Assembly (NCBI RefSeq): GCF_030915405.1
Contig: NZ_CP133262.1
Coordinates: forward strand, 1,426,001 to 1,490,000
DNA length: 64,000 nucleotides
Origin: Neobacillus nitrireducens
GTDB lineage: Bacteria > Bacillota > Bacilli > Bacillales > Cytobacillaceae
Direction of reading: 5' to 3'
The translations under genes and the position numbers were made by a program. Positions 39,803 through 49,590 of the stretch are shown here, one piece after another. Every line of letters starts with the position of its first letter. Position 1 is the first letter of the stretch. Below the pieces are notes generated by a model. The model had not been told where the DNA came from, searched no databases, and saw only the letters and a program-made list of their open reading frames with translations.

Positions 39803-41011
39803 TTATTTAATTAACCATTTAGTATGTTTATCAAACCATTCTGCCGATTTTTGCAGATTAGACTTTAAGTCTTGTTCTGTTTCTCCTTTTACTAAAAAAG
39901 AGGCAATATGATCAACACTTATTGTTGCTTCACTAAAAGAACTACCGATTTTTCCATTTAATTTATAATCAATAATATATTCTGGTGGAATCCCCATAGG
40001 TATATTACACAATTCACCTTTTTTTGGGGGAATTAATAACCACCCTGTATATTGATTTATAGTGTAAGACTGTTGTATTAGCTTAGAGTCAAGTAACCCA
40101 CATTGAGACTGTATCCACAATTTAGTTATATCTAGATTAAAAGAGTAATTCAATACTTCATTTACTCTGGCTCCACCTGTACGGGAAGCAACTTCACAAA
40201 AGTAAATTTTATCATCTTTAGTATGAAAAACCTCCAAATGGAAAGTTGTATAACTAGGTAAAGGGAATTGCGACAAAACATTTTGACAAACTAATTTGAG
40301 TCTCTTATTCATAGGATTTTTTTCATCTAAAATATAGCTTCCTAGATAATTACCTGTTTGAAATGCTAAACATCCATTAACGTACTTCGATGGCCAACTA
40401 AAAATAACATCATTGTCAACAATCAAACCGTCGATATGATACATGTCTCCATCTATATATTCTTCAATCATAAGATCAATGAAGGTATTATTAGATATAA
40501 ATAACTCCAATTCTTCACTATCTTTTAACACAGTTGTATTTATAGATCCAGATCCACATATAGGTTTAATAACTACTGGATACCCGTTTTGTTCAATAAA
40601 TTTAAGAATATCTAATGTGCTATTAATCTCTTGAAACTTAGGAATATCAACATCATCAGATTTTTTTATGGTTTTTTTCATTAACATTTTATTTCGAAAT
40701 GCTAAAGCACTATTATACGATTGCCCATCCAGCTTCAGATATTCTCGTATTTGAGCAGCTCTTAACAAATCAAGCTCTGAAATAGCTATAATGGTCTGAA
40801 ACTGATATTCTTTATGCAATTCTAACGCTATTCTTTCAACATTACCATTTTTCTGATAATCCTTAAAGGGAATAACTTTATTGAATTTATCCTTATAATC
40901 TGGATAAGTTTCCTCAGATGTAAATAAAATAATATCATCATTTAATAAATTTAACCATTTATCGTAAGGACATTTTGAATAGGGGACACGATTAAGAATT
41001 AGAATACTCAC
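39803..41011 (-). CDS. ATP-grasp ligase 2
   Basis: I place the start at a GTG at 41011, seven bases after AAGGAG, giving about 402 residues starting with SILILNRVPYSKCPYDKWL. The fold shows an N-terminal pre-ATP-grasp part, then the ATP-binding core (YPVVIKPICGSGSINTT, LMIEEYIDGDMYHIDGLI) and the metal/ATP site (HLEVFHTKDDKIYFCEVASR and TGGARVNE). These enzymes join a carboxylate to an amine through an acylphosphate. The gene overlaps the end of ATP-grasp 1 by 20 bases, so the two are translationally coupled. The pair probably makes consecutive amide bonds in a small peptide; substrates cannot be read. Confidence 0.82.
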   Translation of the reverse strand: MSILILNRVPYSKCPYDKWLNLLNDDIILFTSEETYPDYKDKFNKVIPFKDYQKNGNVERIALELHKEYQFQTIIAISELDLLRAAQIREYLKLDGQSYNSALAFRNKMLMKKTIKKSDDVDIPKFQEINSTLDILKFIEQNGYPVVIKPICGSGSINTTVLKDSEELELFISNNTFIDLMIEEYIDGDMYHIDGLIVDNDVIFSWPSKYVNGCLAFQTGNYLGSYILDEKNPMNKRLKLVCQNVLSQFPLPSYTTFHLEVFHTKDDKIYFCEVASRTGGARVNEVLNYSFNLDITKLWIQSQCGLLDSKLIQQSYTINQYTGWLLIPPKKGELCNIPMGIPPEYIIDYKLNGKIGSSFSEATISVDHIASFLVKGETEQDLKSNLQKSAEWFDKHTKWLIK

Positions 41012-42272
41012 GAGTTTTCTCCTTAGTTTCAATCTCAAACTTAATCTTCCTTTGAGCTTTCTGCATTGAATTAATTAACTCCTGATAACTATTACTCCTT
41101 CCAATAATATATGCCAAATGAGGACTAAAGTCTTTTGGTGGCAACTTAACATAGCTACCTACATTCTTGATCGGAAATACATATTTGATTTGTTCATCTT
41201 CTAATACTAAGTCTAATCCATCTATTTTGGTTAAGATTCCTTCTTTATCAGCTAATGGTTGTATCATTCCCGCATAGTATTTGTAATTTTTTTCAAAGTC
41301 CGGCCATTTAAAATCTAGATCCGTAGCAGCCCGGATAATTTGTTCATGTAAAGAACATTCTGTCGCATATTCGATAATATGAGAAGTAATAAATCCTCCA
41401 CCAGCCCTTGCTGCTACCTCTAATATACGAACACCTTTTGATGAAACCCTACACTCAATGTGAAATGGACAGTTCTCTAAATCTAAAGCTTTAATGGCTT
41501 TACTTGCTTTATCTTTAAGTTCTGTAATTATTTCTTTAGAATGTTTAGATGGAAAAAAGGCAGTATATTCCAAGGAATAGTCTTCAGTAACATCCTTATC
41601 TGTGACTCCAGCTATATAAATTTTGTTGTCTTTAACCAAGCCATCTACCGATACTTCTGGTCCATCTATAAATTCTTCATAAATGTATTGATTAGGATAA
41701 TAGGAGTAGATATCCTTTCCTGTAGGCTTAGTGGATTCATTCATTTCTTTATATAATAAATTTAAATCTGTATCGTGATCCACCCTAAAAATAGCTTTAC
41801 TACCTGACGCTCCAACTGGTTTGAAGATAGCAGGAAATCCGATCTTACCCGCAGCTTCTTGTAAATCGTTGAATGTTTGTACAAATTGGAATTTCGGACA
41901 TAGACCTTCTATTTTATTCATAGCCTCCCTCATCAAGTACTTATTCCTAGCTAGTTGCGCAGAACTTTCAGAAAGGGCAGGCAGTTCTAATTCTTTTCCA
42001 ATTTTGGCTACTAATTCAACATCTTTATCAGACCAAGTTAAAACTCCACTAAGTGGATAAACTTGATTGTATTCTTTAACTTTAGATAAGGCTTCTTCAT
42101 AATTATATGTATCAGCTATGATTAAATCATCTAATAAAGAAGAATCAATATCTGGTGCAGAATCAGCTAATAAAGCCACTCTAAGACCAAGCTTTTTTGC
42201 TTCATAAATAGGTTTTACTCTTTCAATCTTATGGGTTCTTAAATTAATAAACAGAACTGTTTTCTTTTTCAC
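40992..42272 (-). CDS. ATP-grasp ligase 1
   Basis: The GTG at 42272 after GGAGGAG is the likely start. It gives about 426 residues beginning with KKKTVLFINLRTHKIERVK and leaves a 22-base gap to the upstream gene. The ATP-grasp core is clear: FPAIFKPVGASGSKAIFR, IYEEFIDGPEVSVDGLV, CPFHIECRVSSKGVRILEVAAR and AGGGFI. It resembles the L-amino-acid ligase/carboxylase group that includes dipeptide ligases such as BacD. It is followed by a second ATP-grasp gene and accompanied by an aminotransferase and MFS exporter. That set resembles the bacilysin pathway in principle, though the genes are not the bacilysin set. Confidence 0.83.
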   Translation of the reverse strand: MKKKTVLFINLRTHKIERVKPIYEAKKLGLRVALLADSAPDIDSSLLDDLIIADTYNYEEALSKVKEYNQVYPLSGVLTWSDKDVELVAKIGKELELPALSESSAQLARNKYLMREAMNKIEGLCPKFQFVQTFNDLQEAAGKIGFPAIFKPVGASGSKAIFRVDHDTDLNLLYKEMNESTKPTGKDIYSYYPNQYIYEEFIDGPEVSVDGLVKDNKIYIAGVTDKDVTEDYSLEYTAFFPSKHSKEIITELKDKASKAIKALDLENCPFHIECRVSSKGVRILEVAARAGGGFITSHIIEYATECSLHEQIIRAATDLDFKWPDFEKNYKYYAGMIQPLADKEGILTKIDGLDLVLEDEQIKYVFPIKNVGSYVKLPPKDFSPHLAYIIGRSNSYQELINSMQKAQRKIKFEIETKEKTREYSNS

Positions 42273-42294
42273 TTTTATCTCCTCCAAAAAATTA

Positions 42295-44037
42295 TTATTT
42301 ATATACTTCATCATACCATTTTTTGTCAAATGAATTTATCTTTACGTCTTTGTTTTCTATTGAAACAACATCTATTAATGCTTGATAATACTGTTTTAAA
42401 TATGAAGAAAACTTTAATGATAATAAAAATTCTTCATGAGTAAAAGGAGTTCCCTTTTGTCTCATTAGCCTTAAGTCTGTAAAAGATATATACTCTTTAC
42501 CTTTATATGTAATTTTTTCAGGTGATCTAATTGCATATTTAACTCCTGCATGTATATGTCCTTTATGATGTTGGTTGCTCCACTCTGTTGTATCAGGCAT
42601 AACGGGAGGAAAGAAAAAATGTCGGTCAACTGGGATTTTATCATACGGTATGTTACCAGGAAGATAGTGCCACCCATTATATTGCATTCTTGCTGCAATT
42701 GATTTTAATATTCCAGAAAGAATCTTTTCCTTTCCCTTGAACATCTGTTTGATTTCAGAGCAAGGTACAACACAAGTGAAATAATCACTTTGTTCCCAAC
42801 TACATGCTTGGTCGAAAAGTTCATTATCATTTGCATTAATAAAGGCATTTATATCTCTAATTCCTCTGGTCATACCTACATCTGAATTAGTTGCTTTTAC
42901 GGCGCAATCCACTATATCTTGAAAAACTCTTTCAAGAGGGTGTATTATTCCTTCTTCAATACTCTTTGAATTTAAAATAGAAACTATTAAATCTCTAAAT
43001 CCATTACAGACATTAGGGTATGCATTAAGATCTAACGAGTAATTTTCTAGCAATAAAACTTGTAATGTCGTATCAACATCGCTATCTTCATTATTCCCCA
43101 ACAAAGACTTTGGCACAAACCTTTCTTCTTTATGTAGATTCAATCCGTTTATATGACGATAAAATACATATCGCTCTTGCATCTGTTTTCTTAACTCACT
43201 AACATATTTTGATTTCTGCTCTATGCCATGAACCACTTTTCCATTGCTAATATTTAGAGCATCCTGATAGATACTTATCTTTTCATCTAAAAAGCTATTT
43301 AGCGTTTGTGGAAGTAGTTGAACACCATTAAACTCCTCACCTCTAGCGGGGCCACCTGATTTAATTAACCAGTACATTAAGTATATGAAAACTACTTCTT
43401 TATCCTTCCACTCTATAACATCTTTTGTTTTTAACTCATCCAACATAAAATAAGTTGATTTCCCACCCATAACTTGTATTAAATTATTGCTCTGATAGAA
43501 GTTATTATATGTATATTCGTCAATATAAGTTAAAACCGGAGCCATATGATAGATTGTAAAATATACAAAATCTAGCATATCTTTTAATTTTTGTTGATTG
43601 TTATTTATAAACTGACCTCTAATTTTTTGGCATTCTTCAATAAAATATTTCCTTTTGATGGAAGTTCTTTTCTGTAGTTCCAAAGATTGCTTTGCATTTA
43701 AACTAATATAACCGATAGTAATAAACATATCAGTTTCAATATCTTTACTAATTGTCAACTTTCCATATGAAGTTAATCCCAACTTATAAACAAATGATTT
43801 TTCCTTTTCTAATAATCTGTATTCTGAAGATAAAGCTAATTTGTATTCATTAAAAATTTCAAAAAATTCATTCTGAAAAAAACTTAGACTCTTAATCCCA
43901 ACATTATAGGGGATTCTATTATTAAGTGTTATAGCAATTTCAAAAAGTTGATTAGGTTTTTTCATTATTTCCTCTTGGACTTCCTCCAAAATACCATTAA
44001 ATCCATTTTTGCGCTTAACTAAGGTAGCCTCAGTCAA
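42295..44037 (-). CDS. Large protein of unknown function in biosynthetic operon (580 aa)
   Basis: A TTG start at 44037 follows GGAGGGG at good spacing. The soluble protein has no signal or membrane segment. Notable parts are the C-terminal histidine-rich stretch HHKGHIHAGVKYAIRSPE (about 500-517), VDRHFFFPPVMPDTTEW before it, and LIKSGGPARGEEF near the middle. Clustered histidines and aspartates suggest a metal site. A single-cluster ferredoxin gene lies just upstream, so a redox enzyme fed by that ferredoxin is conceivable. I do not recognise the family. It is the best candidate for a novel tailoring enzyme in this cluster. Confidence 0.6.
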   Translation of the reverse strand: MTEATLVKRKNGFNGILEEVQEEIMKKPNQLFEIAITLNNRIPYNVGIKSLSFFQNEFFEIFNEYKLALSSEYRLLEKEKSFVYKLGLTSYGKLTISKDIETDMFITIGYISLNAKQSLELQKRTSIKRKYFIEECQKIRGQFINNNQQKLKDMLDFVYFTIYHMAPVLTYIDEYTYNNFYQSNNLIQVMGGKSTYFMLDELKTKDVIEWKDKEVVFIYLMYWLIKSGGPARGEEFNGVQLLPQTLNSFLDEKISIYQDALNISNGKVVHGIEQKSKYVSELRKQMQERYVFYRHINGLNLHKEERFVPKSLLGNNEDSDVDTTLQVLLLENYSLDLNAYPNVCNGFRDLIVSILNSKSIEEGIIHPLERVFQDIVDCAVKATNSDVGMTRGIRDINAFINANDNELFDQACSWEQSDYFTCVVPCSEIKQMFKGKEKILSGILKSIAARMQYNGWHYLPGNIPYDKIPVDRHFFFPPVMPDTTEWSNQHHKGHIHAGVKYAIRSPEKITYKGKEYISFTDLRLMRQKGTPFTHEEFLLSLKFSSYLKQYYQALIDVVSIENKDVKINSFDKKWYDEVYK

Positions 44038-44103
44038 TTTTACCCCTCCATAAAATAATTATTTTGTTGTAACTGTCCTTAATATCAATATTTTCAAATA
44101 ACT

Positions 44104-44340
44104 CTAATCCATATTAAAAGGAATATTAGACAGTTGTATTGCATCTGTTGGACAACCTTCATAAGCTTTTTCTACAGATTTTATAAAATCCTGTGGAACT
44201 TTTTTTAGGCCCATGTTGTTATCAAGGGTAACATAAGCTATTCCTTCGTCGTCATATTTGTAAACCTTAGGCGCATTTGTACCGCAAGCTTTACATGCAA
44301 TACATAATTCTTGCTCAACGAAAGTATATCTTTTTTCCAT
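44104..44340 (-). CDS. Ferredoxin, single [4Fe-4S] type
   Basis: The 78-residue protein has the cluster motif CIACKACGTNAP (cysteines 13, 16, 19) and a distant fourth cysteine in EGCPTDAI, as in Bacillus 4Fe-4S ferredoxins. The body YKYDDEGIAYVTLDNNMG is also typical. It is first in the minus-strand operon, 66 bases before the 580-residue gene, and probably supplies electrons to an enzyme of the pathway. ATG follows AGGAGT. The shared intergenic region with the divergent aminotransferase carries repeated motifs. Confidence 0.88.
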   Translation of the reverse strand: MEKRYTFVEQELCIACKACGTNAPKVYKYDDEGIAYVTLDNNMGLKKVPQDFIKSVEKAYEGCPTDAIQLSNIPFNMD

Positions 44341-44602
44341 TCAACCACTACTCCTTTATATTATTATAGTGTTACAGTATCACAGCGTTAAATTGATAAA
44401 CTGTTAAATTGTTACAGTGTAATAATATATTGACAGATTTAATATTTCAATATTTTTACATAACATTAACATTAATTAGAAAAAAATATATATTTTTACT
44501 TTTAAAAAAATGATTTAAATATTATATTTAAGATATAAATCTTGCACATGAAATTTTTTATTTTGCTATTACCAATATATTTGGAAGGGATGTTCTATTT
44601 AA
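44341..44602. promoter_or_regulatory. Divergent promoter region with repeated motifs
   Basis: This 262-base region is very AT-rich and must drive both the ferredoxin operon and the aminotransferase gene. GTTACAGT occurs twice in the same direction (44371-44378 and 44411-44418), and CTGTTAA/TTACAG forms an imperfect dyad at about 44401-44417. Such repeats could be an operator for a shared regulator. No regulator gene is in the cluster. Confidence 0.4.
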
Positions 44603-45916
44603 ATGAACCCATTGGCAGAGAGTTTAAATGAAACGTTAAAAACCGAGAATCCGTACGTCTTAGAAATGCTATCAGATTTAGGGAAGAATTTTTATTATCC
44701 AAAGGGTATTCTTAGTCAATCTGCAGAAGCAAAACAAACCGCTCATAAGTTTAATGCTACAATTGGAATGGCTACAGAAGACGGTGAGCCTATGCATCTT
44801 AAGTGTATACAAGACACTTTATCGGAATATTCTCCAAAAGATCTTTACCCGTATGCTCCTCCTGAAGGTAAAAGGGAACTTAGGAGTGCTTGGAAAAAGA
44901 AGATGTTAAAGGAAAATCCCTCATTAAAAAATATGAATTTTAGTAATCCAATTGTAACTAATGCTTTAACACACGGCTTAAGTATAGCTGCTGATTTATT
45001 TGTTGATTATAATGATCCAATAATAGTTCCAGATAAATATTGGGGAAACTATAATTTAATTTTCGGATTAAGAAGAGGAGCGAAAATGACAGAGTTTCCA
45101 TTATTTAATAATAATGGTGGTTTTAATACCGAGGAATTTAGAAAGTCCATATGGAGCCAAAAAGATTACGGTAAGGTCATTGTGCTATTAAATTTCCCTA
45201 ATAACCCTACAGGATATACTCCTTCTGTAGAAGAGATTAATGAAATTTCTTCAATCCTTTTAGAAGCTGCAGAAAGTGGTATAAACATCGTTTGTATCAT
45301 AGATGATGCATATTTTCAGCTATTTTTTGAAGACTCCATAAAAGAATCAATCTTTAGCTTGTTAGTAAATCTTCATCCTAGGATCCTACCAATTAAGATT
45401 GATGGTGCTACAAAGGAGGAGTATGTATGGGGATTTAGAGTTGGATTTATTACTTATGGGAATAAAAATAATAAGGTTTTAGAGGTTTTAGAACAGAAGT
45501 CAAAAGGTTTAATACGTAGCACTATTTCAAGCGCTTCACATCCAGCACAGACTTTTGTGCTGAAAGCAATTAATTCACCAAAGTTTTGGGAAGAGAAAAA
45601 CTTAAAATTTGATATTTTGAAACGACGAGCTAATAAAGTAAAAAAAGTACTTTTAGGAGAACCAAGATATAATAATTATTGGTCATTTTATCCTTTCAAC
45701 TCTGGATATTTCATGTGCTTAAAACTTTTTAAAATAGATGCCGAAGTTCTACGAAAACATCTCTTGAAAAAATACCAAATTGGAACTATTGCAATTAATT
45801 CTACTGATTTGCGTATAGCTTTTTCATGTGTAGAAGAGAATGATATAGAGGAATTATTTGAATGTATTTACCAAGGCATACAGGATCTTTGCAGTAATAG
45901 TGTGCTAATAGAGTAA
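44603..45916 (+). CDS. PLP-dependent aminotransferase, class I/II
   Basis: A 437-residue fold-type I enzyme. Key blocks are NFPNNPTGY (about 197-205), Asp and Tyr in CIIDDAYFQ (about 231-239), the Schiff-base lysine in DGATKEEYVWGFRVGF (Lys about 271, Arg about 279) and the substrate-binding end. ATG at 44603 follows GGAAGGGATG at somewhat long spacing. It is divergent from the ferredoxin/ligase operon and probably makes an unusual amino acid for the ATP-grasp ligases, or acts on a pathway intermediate. Substrate unknown. Confidence 0.85.
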   Translation: MNPLAESLNETLKTENPYVLEMLSDLGKNFYYPKGILSQSAEAKQTAHKFNATIGMATEDGEPMHLKCIQDTLSEYSPKDLYPYAPPEGKRELRSAWKKKMLKENPSLKNMNFSNPIVTNALTHGLSIAADLFVDYNDPIIVPDKYWGNYNLIFGLRRGAKMTEFPLFNNNGGFNTEEFRKSIWSQKDYGKVIVLLNFPNNPTGYTPSVEEINEISSILLEAAESGINIVCIIDDAYFQLFFEDSIKESIFSLLVNLHPRILPIKIDGATKEEYVWGFRVGFITYGNKNNKVLEVLEQKSKGLIRSTISSASHPAQTFVLKAINSPKFWEEKNLKFDILKRRANKVKKVLLGEPRYNNYWSFYPFNSGYFMCLKLFKIDAEVLRKHLLKKYQIGTIAINSTDLRIAFSCVEENDIEELFECIYQGIQDLCSNSVLIE

Positions 45917-47238
45917 ATCATATTGTATTTTATTGAAAATCAATTAAGGTTATTTTATTCCAAAAAGAAAAAAGAGGTTATCTATAAGGTCCATAAAAAT
46001 AGTTAAGAAGTTGGGGAAAAACGTTTCGTTTTTCCCCAGCTTCTTTTTCGTCCTTTTTGGTTCGAGGAAAGTAACCAGATGGATCCCCCCCCACTTTCAA
46101 TTGGTTGTGCGAGTACCACAATCTGAGCTTCGCTACACAAAATAAGAAATTGAACGCGCATGTAAAATGGTGCTTTCTATGACTAAAAGACCGATCATTT
46201 TCATTTACCGAAGAGCACATAAAAAAACGAGACCCATTGGCGTTGTGTTTAACTAACTAAAGCTAATGATTTATTACTATTTTTCATCTTTGTTTTTCTG
46301 CTCCAACCAATCCCATATGTACCATAAACCTCGTCATGAAGAAATTCCTCTTCCTCATCTTTGTCTTTGGGCCTTCTTAGTGTTAATCCAAGAAGGGGCA
46401 TATAACAGGAGTATTTATCAAGCATTTCCCAAACAAAAACCGGAATAAAGACGATTATAGGTATTAATTATATAGAGCAGATTTTTCTTCATTATATCAA
46501 TTCCTGTTTTAAACATGGTTGCTGAAGAATGTTAACCTTTGTTCAAAGTTTTAGTTTTTAGCAAATGGGAAAGATAGTGTAATGAAATTGGAATAGAAGG
46601 AATGAAGAAATGGATGGTTTATTATCATCAAAGGAAATCATTACTCAGACCCAGAACCTACAGAACGAAGGCAATTCTCAACGGAAAATGAGCATAGAAG
46701 AAAGTAAAGTAGGTTAGAGTATCATCTTATATCAAGAATTAAACAACATGAATTTTGTAAACAAAGGGGGCATCCAAACTGGATGTTTTTTTCTATATGG
46801 AAGTTGATACCTATGTTTTTATAAAATAATCAAGGGGGGTGGAAAGGGTTCCTAAATCCATAAGCCTTTTGTATTTTTCAGTTCATAGACCCAGCGTCTT
46901 TGAATATAATTCCTATTTGTGGTTCAATGTTCTCCAATTCCTATATCAGAATATATAACTGTCACATAAAATGTGCTTTCTCGTTTAAGGGTATTTATTG
47001 GATCTATATAGAGTTTCTTGATTTTCGTTTGAAAACAGTTCAGCCCAAGGAGATTATAGGGTTTGGAATAAATTTTTGTCAATCTTCGGACTACCAATTC
47101 CATTATTTTCAGGCTTATATATTGTTTCATTTCCACGTCAAATTACTTTCGCACAAAAACTTAAAATATGTTATTATAGCATTGTTGCAATATTTTGGAA
47201 TTATTTAACTAATGTGAAAAATCAAGAAAGGAGAAACA
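45917..47238. other. Decayed intergenic region
   Basis: I find no intact gene here. There is a strong terminator (GGGGAAAAACG/CGTTTTTCCCC plus T run, about 46012-46045) after the aminotransferase, and a second (CATCC/GGATG plus T run, about 46775-46795). Short interrupted frames on both strands look like remnants of transposases, but I could not assign them. The MFS promoter must lie in the last 150 bases. Confidence 0.45.
46012..46045 (+). terminator. Rho-independent terminator
   Basis: GGGGAAAAACG and CGTTTTTCCCC form an 11-base stem with a three-base loop, followed by AGCTTCTTTTTC. It ends transcription from the aminotransferase gene. Confidence 0.65.
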
Positions 47239-48447
47239 ATGTTTAAATCCATTCGTTGCTTAAGATTAGAGACTAAAATTATCCTAATAGGGATAATGAT
47301 TACTTACTTTAGTACCTTTATGCTTACACCATATTTAACAATTTTTATGAATTCTAACGGTTTTTCTGTATTTGAAATTGGGATAGTACTTACATCAGGT
47401 GTTATATTCCAACAAGGCTTTACCTTTTTTGGAGGATTAGTAGGAGATAAGTGGGGATACAGAGGAACAATAATAATTGGTATCTTAGTACGAATAATAG
47501 GGTATTTACTTTATTTAGTTGCAGGTAATTTCTATATGCTAATCATTGCTTCTTCTTTTTCAGGTATCGGTGGGGCGCTAATTGTACCATCTACTAAGGC
47601 GATTATTGCTTCATTAGAAGTAGATCATAGAACAGAAGCTTTTGCTCTAAGAAATACTGCTTTAAATATGGGGGCATCAATCGGCCCGTTAATCGGTGCT
47701 ATATTGTATAAGTTTTCTTTTAACTTTATTTTTATTATAGTAGTTCTGACTCATTTATTTCTTCTTATATTAATATTAAAATATGTGAATAAAATTAAAT
47801 CCGATAATGAAAATAAAAATATATTTAATGATTTTCAAACTGTTATCAAAGATAAAAGAATTATTTATTTAATGTTAGTTAGTATAGGTTTCTGGTTTTT
47901 GTATACACAACTTACTTTAAGTATTCCTTTATTTATAACAAATAATTTACAAAGTGAATATCTAATTGGCATAGTATTTTCAATAAATGCAATTTTAACA
48001 ATCTGTTTGCAATTTTTTTTAATACAACTTACTGCTCAGAAATTTAGCAGCCTGCAAATTATATCTTATGGAATGTTATTTATGAGTGGAGCCTTTATTA
48101 TTATTCCTCTGTTCTCCTCAAGTCTAGGGATATATTTCTTTATATTCCTTTTTACAATTGCTGAAATCTTAGTAGCACCAACTATAGATAATGTAGCAAG
48201 CACATTGACGCCAAGTAATAAGTTACTAGGTAGTTATTTGGGATTTGTATCTTTAGGATGGGCAATTGGAGGAAGTTTAGGAAACACTTTAGGTGGGTAT
48301 CTATATAATTTATTCGATAAATTAAATCATATTTCATATTTATGGTTAATATATTCCTTAGTTGGATTAAGTACTGCTTTATTGTTTAGAAATAATTTTC
48401 TTAACGAAAAAGGCAAAGTAATGGTAAGAGCTAATAAGAGTATATAA
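47239..48447 (+). CDS. MFS transporter, probable exporter of the cluster product
   Basis: The 402-residue protein has about 12 membrane helices. The MFS loop motif appears between helices 2 and 3 (GGLVGDKWGYRGTIIIG), and the GASIGPLIGA motif in helix 5 is common in drug-efflux MFS proteins. ATG follows AAAGGAGAAAC. It is separated from the aminotransferase by 1.3 kb of decayed sequence but remains inside the istA/istB-bracketed block. It probably exports, and gives self-resistance to, the small molecule made by the ligases. Confidence 0.85.
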   Translation: MFKSIRCLRLETKIILIGIMITYFSTFMLTPYLTIFMNSNGFSVFEIGIVLTSGVIFQQGFTFFGGLVGDKWGYRGTIIIGILVRIIGYLLYLVAGNFYMLIIASSFSGIGGALIVPSTKAIIASLEVDHRTEAFALRNTALNMGASIGPLIGAILYKFSFNFIFIIVVLTHLFLLILILKYVNKIKSDNENKNIFNDFQTVIKDKRIIYLMLVSIGFWFLYTQLTLSIPLFITNNLQSEYLIGIVFSINAILTICLQFFLIQLTAQKFSSLQIISYGMLFMSGAFIIIPLFSSSLGIYFFIFLFTIAEILVAPTIDNVASTLTPSNKLLGSYLGFVSLGWAIGGSLGNTLGGYLYNLFDKLNHISYLWLIYSLVGLSTALLFRNNFLNEKGKVMVRANKSI

Positions 48448-49027
48448 AGAAAAAAAGGGGCTGTCCAGAAAGTGGGTTTTGGCTGATTTTCTGGAGTGCC
48501 TTTTCTATTTCTAAAAAAGCACAAAAAAAATTGTCTCTTCTAATAAGAGGAAGTTATCACACCAACATTTTATTAAGGACGTTTTTTATGTGCAATATTG
48601 CGTTTACTATTCAAAATTATACCACGTAAACTATTCTCCTCTTGAGGTAAAAAGAAGAAAATATTGTTTCAAAGAGACAATTATCCGTTACATTCAAACA
48701 TCAAACACAACAAAAATCGTCATGTCCAGGTCATCTTCGATATCAAAAAACTTATCCCCGTGCATTATTTCTGCCGTGTGGTGGAAGGCCTCCGTTCATC
48801 CTTTTTGGTTACTCCCAAAAAGTGTACTCTTGCCTCGGCATCATGAATAACTTTTTCACCACGGCTTTGCCGTTTTGTTTCTGAAGCTCCTCTTGTTGTT
48901 TCCGACTTTTTGATTGCAAGGTTAAAATTTATTTATCCTGGATTTCAAATGCTATATCTACTGAATCTTGGCATAACAGTGTGAAACTTATGTTTAACTG
49001 CCAAACAACTCACTTTATTCCAGATAC
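48448..49027. other. Non-coding region with IS-like end
   Basis: Right after the MFS gene an A run leads into GGGGCTGTCCAGAAAG. CCAGAAA here pairs with TTTTCTGG, so this may be a terminator or the end of a lost insertion element. Two overlapping short frames at 48590-48850 have no recognisable features. Nothing else is supportable. Confidence 0.4.
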
Positions 49028-49424
49028 TTGGATCCCCAAAATTATCAGTTAGTAGAAGCAGATACAAACGAAGAATATTTACTAAAACTTTTTGAGAATG
49101 AGATCATCCACCTAGAGGAAAGGAAAGTAAATCTTCTACTAGGCCAAGCGACGTTGCCTAAAGTATCAGGGAAGCCATTTGGTTGGAAAGAAGTTCAGAT
49201 GGCACCTGGACTTTCTAAGGAATATGTAATAAGCGTATCAACGCTTATCGCTTTGAATTTAATAAAAAATAAAGGTAAAAAAGTGAAGTTTTATACAGTT
49301 GCTGGTCTAGTAAATGCCCTCTTAGAGGCAAATGAGAAGGGATTATTAGGGCGATTCTTTAAACAAATTGAAAAGCTTGATCTATTAATACTGGATGAAT
49401 TATGTATAGCTTTGCATAATTCAT
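49028..49424 (+). pseudogene. IS21-type helper ATPase (IstB) fragment, plus strand
   Basis: The frame matches the N-terminal half of IstB: an N-terminal FENEIIHLEERKVNLLLGQA helix region, then VKFYTVAGLVNALLEANEKG and the Walker B segment KLDLLILDELC. The Walker A block is missing, so an internal deletion has removed the ATP-binding loop. At DELC the sequence turns into the reverse complement of another IstB copy. Confidence 0.65.
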
Positions 49425-49590
49425 CTATGATAATCAAATTATATTTGAGCCACCGTTTTTCCAATGCACCTAGCTTGTGTTCTTCATTGGCCAAAAGGAG
49501 TTCTTCTACTAATTCGGCAGCTGAGATAAACTTAACCTTATAGCCATTTTTAATCATTTCAATGCCGAACCCCGTTGCTAGATAGTCTCG
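49425..49590 (-). pseudogene. IS21-type helper ATPase (IstB) fragment, minus strand
   Basis: Read leftwards, LATGFGIEMIKNGYKVKFIS, then ELVEELLLANEEHKLG and YNLIIIDELC are clearly IstB. They run from just after the Walker A block to the Walker B. This copy is joined head to head with the plus-strand fragment at a near-perfect palindrome around 49396-49427. Confidence 0.7.

Noticed and set aside
45978..46220. Minus-strand frame of 80 codons after the aminotransferase
   Set aside because: It overlaps a perfect terminator, has no start signal and is cysteine- and histidine-rich in a way typical of antisense frames; possibly an IS remnant, but unassignable.
46900..47208. Overlapping frames on both strands before the MFS gene
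   Set aside because: Neither has a ribosome site or a recognisable domain; they probably reflect AT-rich decayed DNA.
39803..48447. Idea that the cluster is a bacilysin operon
   Set aside because: It shares the ligase, aminotransferase and MFS types, but there is no BacA/BacB-like pair, there are two ATP-grasp genes instead of one, and the 580-residue protein and ferredoxin are extra.
48590..48850. Two overlapping short frames after the MFS gene
   Set aside because: No start signals, no recognisable family, and located between IS-like remnants.
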